The notes beneath the pieces were generated by a model. The model ran no database searches. It was given only the letters and a program-made list of their open reading frames with translations, and was not told the DNA's origin. Shown here piece after piece: positions 44,104-49,693 of a DNA stretch of 49,693 nucleotides. The number at the start of each line of letters is the position of its first letter. The first letter of the stretch is position 1. A program made the translations under genes and the position numbers. Source of the stretch: Prevotella sp. (GTDB lineage Bacteria; Bacteroidota; Bacteroidia; Bacteroidales; Bacteroidaceae); assembly GCA_018385335.1 (NCBI GenBank), contig JAHAZN010000079.1:1-49693 (forward strand). Direction: 5' to 3'.

Positions 44104-45261
44104 ATGGCATTTACAGATTTCCTTGCAGAGAACTTCAACGAGTTTCTCACCTATACTGGCTTTGTCAACGCTACTGGCGGCAACCTCATCATGATTGCCG
44201 TTGGTATGATACTCATCTATTTAGCGATCAAGAAAGACTTTGAACCACTGCTGCTCATTCCCATTGGCTTGGGCATCATCCTGGGCAACATCCCCTTTAG
44301 GGCTGATGCCGGTCTGGAGATAGGTCTTTACGAGGATAACTCCGTGCTCAACATCTTCTATCAGGGAGTGCGACAGGGGTGGTATCCACCGCTCGTTTTC
44401 CTCGGCATTGGCGCCATGACCGACTTCACCGCCCTCATCGCCAATCCTAAGTTGGTGCTCATCGGTGCGGCTGCACAGTTTGGTATCTTCGGTGCCTACA
44501 TGGTGGCACTGGCTTTAGGCTTCGAGCCCAACCAGGCGGCAGGTATCGCAATCATCGGAGGTGCTGATGGTCCTACAGCCATCTTCCTCTCATCAAAGCT
44601 CTGTCCCAACCTCATGGGAGCCATCGCAGTATGCGCCTATTCTTACATGGCACTCGTGCCACTCATCCAGCCACCTCTCATGCGTATGCTCACCACGAAG
44701 AAAGAGCGAGTCATCCGCATGAAACCAAGCCGTGAGGTGAGCCAGACGGAGCGCATCCTCTTCCCTATCATCGGACTTCTCCTCACCACGTTCATCGTAC
44801 CCTCAGGTCTCCCTCTTCTCGGTATGCTCTTCTTCGGTAACCTGCTGAAGGAGTCGGGTAAGACTACACGTCTGGCTAAGACCGCAGGCTCAGCACTCAA
44901 CGATATCGTGGTGATGCTTCTCGGTCTCACCGTGGGTTGCTCCACACAGGCGAGTGAGTTCCTCACACTCAACACACTCTTTATCTTCGTCGTAGGTGCC
45001 TGCGCCTTCATGGTGGCAACAGCGAGCGGTGTGTGTTTCGTTAAACTCATCAACCTCTTCCTCCCTGCCGACAAGAAGTTGAACCCGCTCATCGGTAACG
45101 CTGGTGTATCTGCTGTTCCTATGAGTGCACGTATCAGTAATAACCTCGGACTGGAGTACGACCGTCACAACTTCCTGCTCATGCACGCCATGGGTCCCAA
45201 TGTGGCGGGTGTCATCGGATCGGCTGTGGCTGCCGGTGCCTTGCTCGGCTTCCTCTCCTAA
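44104..45261 (+). CDS. Na+-translocating decarboxylase beta subunit
   Basis: This 385-residue membrane protein matches the OadB/MmdB family over its full length, with about nine to eleven helices and the conserved IIGGADGPTAIFLSSKL and MIAVGMILIYLAIKKDFEPLLLIP-like segments (split by positions 31-54). It couples decarboxylation of carboxybiotin to Na+ export. It follows the biotin subunit by 37 bases and precedes a LuxR-type regulator by 9 bases. No alpha subunit (carboxyltransferase) is coded in this window. Confidence 0.95.
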   Translation: MAFTDFLAENFNEFLTYTGFVNATGGNLIMIAVGMILIYLAIKKDFEPLLLIPIGLGIILGNIPFRADAGLEIGLYEDNSVLNIFYQGVRQGWYPPLVFLGIGAMTDFTALIANPKLVLIGAAAQFGIFGAYMVALALGFEPNQAAGIAIIGGADGPTAIFLSSKLCPNLMGAIAVCAYSYMALVPLIQPPLMRMLTTKKERVIRMKPSREVSQTERILFPIIGLLLTTFIVPSGLPLLGMLFFGNLLKESGKTTRLAKTAGSALNDIVVMLLGLTVGCSTQASEFLTLNTLFIFVVGACAFMVATASGVCFVKLINLFLPADKKLNPLIGNAGVSAVPMSARISNNLGLEYDRHNFLLMHAMGPNVAGVIGSAVAAGALLGFLS

Positions 45262-45270
45262 ACATACGCG

Positions 45271-45864
45271 ATGAAACCTCGTATAGCCGTAATAGACAGC
45301 AACACACTTGCAGTGATGGGCCTTAAGTCCATCCTGCAAAGTGTGATGCCAATGGCGGAGGTTGACGGCTACGGCAGTTTCATCGAGCTCGAAGCCAACC
45401 ATCCCGAACAGTATGTACATTATTTTGTGGCGATGGATATCCTCTTGCATCATCGCCCATTCTTCGCCGACAACCTAACCAAGACCATCGTAACTACGCT
45501 CTCCGTAAGCAATGAGATGAACCTTGCTCCTTTCCGCACCCTCTGTGTCAATGTTCCCGAGCATCAGCTCATTAAGTCGGTGCTTACCCTCGCCCATTTC
45601 GCACACGGCAAAGGACAGCATCTCCCACCCTCATCACTCACCAAGGAAGGGACAACCACCCCACTCTCTGCCAGAGAACTGGAGGTGCTGGTACTTATCG
45701 TCAGGGGATTTATCAACAAGGAGATAGCAGACCAACTCAACATCAGTCTGACGACAGTCATCACACACAGAAAAAATATCATGGAGAAACTGCAGATGCG
45801 TAGCATCTCTGCCCTCACCATCTATGCGGTGATGCACGGCTACGTTGACATCAATATGATTTAG
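45271..45864 (+). CDS. LuxR-type response regulator with degenerate receiver
   Basis: This 197-residue protein ends in a LuxR/NarL helix-turn-helix (about 130-192, LSARELEVLVLIVRGFINKE and LNISLTTVITHRKNIMEKL). The N-terminal half has a receiver-like fold (RIAVIDSNTLAVMGLKSIL) but only one acidic residue (D9) where two are usual, and no lysine in the late conserved place. D56 could be the phosphate site. It may therefore act without a normal histidine kinase; none is coded nearby. Its tight spacing after the beta subunit suggests joint transcription and perhaps control of fermentation genes. Confidence 0.85.
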   Translation: MKPRIAVIDSNTLAVMGLKSILQSVMPMAEVDGYGSFIELEANHPEQYVHYFVAMDILLHHRPFFADNLTKTIVTTLSVSNEMNLAPFRTLCVNVPEHQLIKSVLTLAHFAHGKGQHLPPSSLTKEGTTTPLSARELEVLVLIVRGFINKEIADQLNISLTTVITHRKNIMEKLQMRSISALTIYAVMHGYVDINMI

Positions 45865-45881
45865 CGGTCGGTCCTCTAGTC

Positions 45882-46622
45882 TTATCTTGTTTCCTTCAGG
45901 AAACCTCTCATTTTCCTCAGCGCCTTGTTTCTTATCTGTCTCACGCGCTCTCTCTTCAACCCCATCTCATCGCCTATCTCGGCAAAGGTCTTCTTCTCTG
46001 TTCCCATTCCGAAAGAGTGTCTCATCACCTCCTTCTCTCTGTCGCTGAGTACCGCCATCGCCCTTTCTATGCGCTGCGATACCACATTGTCAAGGAGCAG
46101 AGCATCGGCCACGGGAGCATCAGCATCGAAGAGGTAGTTCAACAGTGTCACCGTCTTCTGTCGGCCGTTGAGGGGTGCATCCACCGACAGCGTTTTATGC
46201 ACAGGTTTCCTACCACCCTTAGCATCGGCTATCCGTGGCTCTCCACAGAGGGCAGATTGCTTTTCGATGGCCTGCTCTATTGCTTGGCGTATGATAGGAA
46301 GAGCATAGGCAGCGAAACGTCCTTTCTCAGCATCATATTTGATGGCCGCCTTCATAAGGGCGATATTTCCCTCGCTCACCATATCTTCCAGCTCCATCCC
46401 TTTTCTGCTGAAACTGTCGGCAGTGGCCACCACAAGCTTGAGGTTGGCCTTCACCAAAGCCTCAACAGCAGCAGCCTCACCCTTTTTGATACGCTCGCAG
46501 AGCTCCTTCTCCTGAAGCTCACTGAGTCGTTGGGTGGTTCTCACCTCATTCATATATCTCTCAAACGCCTTTTCCATCGTCATTACTTTATATTCTATTG
46601 ACAGACTCATCATCCTCCGCAA
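45882..46622 (-). CDS. RNA polymerase sigma-70 family factor
   Basis: This 246-residue protein has region 1.2 (FERYMNEVRTTQRLSELQEKEL split at 20-41), region 2 (LVVATADSFSRKGMELEDMVSEGNIALMKA over about 68-97) and a region 4 helix-turn-helix (FAEIGDEMGLKRERVRQIR). Region 3 is shortened, with an insert of about 40 residues holding LSVDAPLNG. It is a second, RpoD-like factor rather than the main RpoD. The start may be 46622 or ATG 46583 (MTMEKAF). It follows nrdG by 13 bases and is likely cotranscribed with nrdDG. A short GTTTCC/GGAAAC stem covers its 3' end. Confidence 0.88.
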   Translation of the reverse strand: MRRMMSLSIEYKVMTMEKAFERYMNEVRTTQRLSELQEKELCERIKKGEAAAVEALVKANLKLVVATADSFSRKGMELEDMVSEGNIALMKAAIKYDAEKGRFAAYALPIIRQAIEQAIEKQSALCGEPRIADAKGGRKPVHKTLSVDAPLNGRQKTVTLLNYLFDADAPVADALLLDNVVSQRIERAMAVLSDREKEVMRHSFGMGTEKKTFAEIGDEMGLKRERVRQIRNKALRKMRGFLKETR

Positions 46623-46635
46623 TCAGCATCGGATA

Positions 46636-47106
46636 TTATTTCCAAAATCTTGAAGTGATGTCAGCAAACTCATCTCCCACAGCTTTCTTATAGAGACGCT
46701 GATTGGTGGTGCAATCTTTCAGACAGCCAAGATGTGCGATATATGGTCCCACCTTGATGTAGTCGAAATCAGCCATATTGATAGTCGATGGCACGCGGGA
46801 GCGACCACTGTACCATGCCACCTTCAACTCGGGATGTGTCTGATGGAGATAACATGCCAACTTGTTGATGTACATAGGATTGGCATCACCACCCATAAAA
46901 CAGATACAAGTGATGTCTTCACCATATTCCTTCACAAAGCGCTCCAGGGACAATGGTGTCAGCGGTTCGCCCACATCCTGCCACAGATACTTACTGTGAC
47001 AGCCGGGACAATGGCACGGGCAGTTGGAGATATTCACCGAGAGCGTCACCTCATCGGGTATCTCCTGAAACACCACGCCGTAATTCACATATTTCAACTC
47101 CTTCAT
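46636..47106 (-). CDS. nrdG: Anaerobic ribonucleotide reductase activating protein NrdG
   Basis: This 156-residue radical SAM protein has the CX3CX2C cluster motif C29-C33-C36 (NCPCHCPGCHSK) and the family's FMGGDANP segment. It uses S-adenosylmethionine to make the glycyl radical on NrdD. Its start overlaps the stop of nrdD by 4 bases, so translation is coupled. Confidence 0.96.
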   Translation of the reverse strand: MKELKYVNYGVVFQEIPDEVTLSVNISNCPCHCPGCHSKYLWQDVGEPLTPLSLERFVKEYGEDITCICFMGGDANPMYINKLACYLHQTHPELKVAWYSGRSRVPSTINMADFDYIKVGPYIAHLGCLKDCTTNQRLYKKAVGDEFADITSRFWK

Positions 47107-49196
47107 TCTGCTGTAGCATAAAAACGTCGTGCAGCTTCCTGCTGACGGGGTTCGGAGAAGTTGCTCACACGCTTCAGATAACCGATAATACGGGTCATGT
47201 AGTCGATGTTCTTAGAGTGACAGTGAGGACACTCCTTCAGATAACGCTTGTCGATGGTACCACACTCGTTACAGATGGTATTGGGCACATTGAAGGTGAA
47301 ATAGTTGCATCCCTCTTTGGCAGCCACCTTCAACAACTGACGATACTGAGCTTTCGACAGATGCTCCTCGAGATTCATGTGGAGCGCCGACCCACCGGTG
47401 AGATGCTGTATATAAGGAGCTCCATGGAGCTTAAACTTGTCGATGATATTCAGAGAGTCGTCTTCCACGATATAGAAATAGCTGTTGTAGCAGTCGCGTG
47501 GAACGAAATAGCCATCCTCTCTGTCCCACTTGGCATGTTTCACGCCAACATTTTCTGCAGGTATCATCTCGCAGTTGAAGAGCACCTCCTTCGAACGATA
47601 TTCCTTGTTCTTCTGCTCCACCAGTCCCAGTACAGTCTGTACAAACTTGAGATAGTCGGGGTTGTCAGTAATCTTCAGTCCCATAAACTCGGCAGCCTCT
47701 ACCAGTCCGTTCACACCTATTGTGAGATACTGTCGGGCGATATTGATATATCCTGCATCGAAAAGAGGCAGCATACCATGTTTCCAGAAATCCTTCAGGT
47801 TCTCATTATAAGCCATCTGCACCTTATGACAGAGATCTATCACGTCTAAGAGATACTCCTTATAATCTATCTCATGATTCACGGCATACTGTATGCAGCG
47901 GTTGAGGTTGACCGTGAGCACGCTCTTCGAACCTGTTGACACGCCACCAGCACCCAGGGTATAACTGAACCCATTGTCCTGTATCTCGTTTCTCAGTCGG
48001 CAGCAACTCGAAAGACTGTCGGCATTGTCGCTCATATAAGTGAAGAAAGAGTGACCTTCGGCATACATCTCAGCAGTGAAGTCGCCCCACTCCTTGTCTA
48101 TCACGTCGCCGTCATTGCAGAGCAACGCCATGGTCTCCACGGGGAAAGTGAGCACTGTCTTGGTGCGCTCCTTGTTAAACCATTTCATAAAGCGCTTCTG
48201 CAGCCATGCCAAGCCATCCCAGTCGGGCTGTGAACCGTCGGGGAAATAGAAGTTGCCAAAGAGACTCTCAAAATAGGGTTTGTCATAGTAAGCGATATTC
48301 CAGAACACAGCCTGATAGTTGCGTGCACCCGTAGGCTGATTGATAGAATAGACAATCTGCTCAAAACAGTCGGTAATCATCTTGTCAATGGTACGCTGCT
48401 TCACGCTCAAGTCCACCACCTTGTCGGCATTCTTATAATAGTCCTTACCATACTCCAAGCCGACAAAATAGTTGAGATACATCAGAAACTCTGGGGTAGC
48501 ACATGCACCACTCAACATGCTCGACACCATGAACACCATATTGACGAAACCTCCGCAAAAAGATTTCAGGTTGGTGGGTGCTGTGGAGTTGCCGCCTATT
48601 GAGGTCGTACCGCCTATCAGCCAGGGATACATCGTGATTGATGCGCAGTAGTTGGCGAGACTGGTCTCATCATTCTTATATATAAAGTGGTGTGTCAGCA
48701 AATCAATATACTTATCAGCCAGTTCTTTGCCATACATCTTCTTTATTCTATCTGTCAGCAGGCGGCGGTTGAGACGGATAAAGTTTGACTTAGGCAACTC
48801 GCCGATGAGTGTAGCTATATTTTTATGTTCCACATTGGCATTGGCATCATACTTTGAACCACTTGCTGCATTGGCAGCCTCACAGTAGTCTGCCAAAAAA
48901 GTCAACTTCTCCATCGTCTCTCTATCCTCAGTATGACGTTGTCTATACAGCATAAACGACTTCGCCACACTGTAGTAGCCCTCCTTCATGAGTGCCACCT
49001 CCACCTGATTCTGTATATCCTCGACCTTTATCCCCTCATGGATATCCAAATGACTGAGAATCTTAGATATACATCCAAGATCTACCTTTACATCCACCGA
49101 CTCGAATGCCTTGATAATAGCATTCATAATCTTATCCAAAGAGAAGCGTTCTACCTGTCCGTCACGCTTGGTGATAGTGAAACTTTTTATTTCCAT
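47103..49196 (-). CDS. nrdD: Anaerobic ribonucleoside-triphosphate reductase NrdD
   Basis: This 697-residue class III reductase has an N-terminal ATP-cone (about 3-95, FTITKRDGQVERFSLDKI) for allosteric control. Its C-terminal zinc site has C642, C645, C656 and C659, and the glycyl radical site G672 lies in RIIGYLKRV. It makes deoxyribonucleotides without oxygen, as expected for an anaerobe. The promoter at 49314-49321 leaves a leader of about 114 bases holding two direct GTCAAC repeats. Confidence 0.97.
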   Translation of the reverse strand: MEIKSFTITKRDGQVERFSLDKIMNAIIKAFESVDVKVDLGCISKILSHLDIHEGIKVEDIQNQVEVALMKEGYYSVAKSFMLYRQRHTEDRETMEKLTFLADYCEAANAASGSKYDANANVEHKNIATLIGELPKSNFIRLNRRLLTDRIKKMYGKELADKYIDLLTHHFIYKNDETSLANYCASITMYPWLIGGTTSIGGNSTAPTNLKSFCGGFVNMVFMVSSMLSGACATPEFLMYLNYFVGLEYGKDYYKNADKVVDLSVKQRTIDKMITDCFEQIVYSINQPTGARNYQAVFWNIAYYDKPYFESLFGNFYFPDGSQPDWDGLAWLQKRFMKWFNKERTKTVLTFPVETMALLCNDGDVIDKEWGDFTAEMYAEGHSFFTYMSDNADSLSSCCRLRNEIQDNGFSYTLGAGGVSTGSKSVLTVNLNRCIQYAVNHEIDYKEYLLDVIDLCHKVQMAYNENLKDFWKHGMLPLFDAGYINIARQYLTIGVNGLVEAAEFMGLKITDNPDYLKFVQTVLGLVEQKNKEYRSKEVLFNCEMIPAENVGVKHAKWDREDGYFVPRDCYNSYFYIVEDDSLNIIDKFKLHGAPYIQHLTGGSALHMNLEEHLSKAQYRQLLKVAAKEGCNYFTFNVPNTICNECGTIDKRYLKECPHCHSKNIDYMTRIIGYLKRVSNFSEPRQQEAARRFYATAE

Positions 49197-49313
49197 TGCT
49201 TTACTGTTTTGGAAAACTTTTCCTTTTCTTTTTCCGAAAAAGTTTACCGTAATTATCTACTTTTAGGTTTGTCATTATTGCACCGTCAACCATTTTGGTC
49301 AACTTTGCGTCGG

Positions 49314-49321
49314 CAAATATA
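49314..49321 (-). promoter_or_regulatory. -7 box of nrdDG operon
   Basis: TATATTTG on the minus strand, +1 near 49310. GTCAAC occurs at 49285-49290 and 49298-49303, 13 bases apart, early in the transcript. No clear NrdR box was recognised. Confidence 0.55.
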
Positions 49322-49621
49322 CAACTTTTTATCCATTCAACATCATCCTTTCCCACTTTTTTTTCTCTTTTTTTTTTCATCTACACCTAACTTCTCACAC
49401 CTAACTCTTTGTCAACAAAATCACCCGCATCAGCTACACTTTGCAAAATCATTTGGCTCCACTTTTTCCTGCGAAATAGAAGAAAAAAGGGCATTTTTGG
49501 CTGGTTTTTGCCGCAAAAATGGAGCTGATTTTTCACCTTCGTGAAGGCACTTTTTAGCCATTTTTTAGCAAAAATCTTTACAGCAGAAAAGTTGCTGCAA
49601 AAAGTGTGCCAAACTACCCTC

Positions 49622-49680
49622 CGTTCAAAACCGTTCAAAAAATGAGCGAAAAACCCCCGTTTCGTTCAATAACCGTTCAA
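49622..49680 (+). repeat. Four phased CGTTCAA heptamers
   Basis: CGTTCAA occurs at 49622-49628, 49632-49638, 49663-49669 and 49674-49680. The first pair sits in two exact CCGTTCAAAA decamers, the second pair in CGTTCAATAAC units. Start-to-start distances are 10, 31 and 11 bases, close to whole helical turns. The cluster may continue beyond the window. Confidence 0.8.
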
Positions 49681-49693
49681 TAACTGCGCAGTG

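Larger units (their letters stand above)
49197..49693. other. Intergenic region at right edge
   Basis: No convincing gene is seen. It holds the nrdD promoter and leader, long T runs (near 49355-49378), a short hairpin (CCTTCGTGAAGG near 49533), several GCAAAAA words and, at the very end, four CGTTCAA heptamers. A minus-strand frame at 49387-49638 has no family and a skewed composition. Confidence 0.5.

Noticed and set aside
49387..49638. 83-codon minus-strand frame at the right edge
   Set aside because: Low-complexity Lys/Phe-rich product, no family, in a region of A/T runs and short repeats.

Overview
The window looks like chromosomal DNA of a Bacteroidales bacterium, most likely Prevotella or a close relative. 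The signs are promoters of the Bacteroidetes type (TTTG about 19-20 bases before TAnnTTTG), almost no Shine-Dalgarno sequences, and marker genes such as the DUF4295 protein beside L33 and L28, DUF4491, DUF4421 and DUF1460 proteins, and a Na+-pumping decarboxylase gamma subunit fused to a lamin-tail domain. No phage, integrase, complete insertion sequence or CRISPR array was seen. Most of the window is core genome.

Layout. 1-4.8 kb is the accessory part. It holds a 1072-residue secreted GLUG-repeat surface protein with a 62-residue partner peptide, then a glutaredoxin-like gene bracketed by 38-bp direct repeats and followed, in the same frame after one TAG codon, by the remnant of what looks like an Rpn-type nuclease/transposase tail. 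4.8-13.2 kb carries a Sel1/TPR protein, a HEAT-like protein, GreA, the IF3-L35-L20 operon, a PIF1-like helicase and the L28-L33-DUF4295 operon. 13.2-18.4 kb, on the minus strand, is a translation and tRNA/rRNA modification block (Map-TsaD-PncC and exonuclease-RlmI-TilS). 18.5-25.4 kb is a plus-strand operon (FtsK, LolA-like, DUF4491, RlmH, UvrA), followed by tRNA-Thr(CGT) and tRNA-Gly(CCC). 25.9-31.3 kb has LepA, a Crp/Fnr regulator, IspE (divergent, apparently leaderless), DnaB and a lipoprotein with a likely frameshift.

31.3-40.6 kb is a tightly packed seven-gene minus-strand cluster: DUF389 membrane protein, dipeptidyl peptidase IV, GH105-DUF4861 glycosidase, Gfo/Idh/MocA oxidoreductase, DUF4421, DUF1460 amidase-like protein and YkvA-like protein. 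It mixes pectin-type sugar release, oligopeptide trimming and envelope functions. 40.8-45.9 kb carries an aspartate:alanine-exchanger/SucE-type transporter, then the gamma, biotin-carrier and beta subunits of a sodium-pumping decarboxylase without the alpha subunit, then a LuxR-type regulator. This fits the succinate-propionate end of fermentation. 45.9-49.2 kb is the anaerobic ribonucleotide reductase NrdD-NrdG followed by a sigma-70 factor. The last 500 bases hold no convincing gene but end in four helically phased CGTTCAA heptamers.

The strongest leads for something undescribed are the repeat family around the glutaredoxin gene (one copy provides that gene's -33 box; other copies lie just behind gene ends and can be read in one common frame), the surface protein plus small peptide unit, the alpha-less decarboxylase/exchanger module, and the phased heptamers at the right edge.
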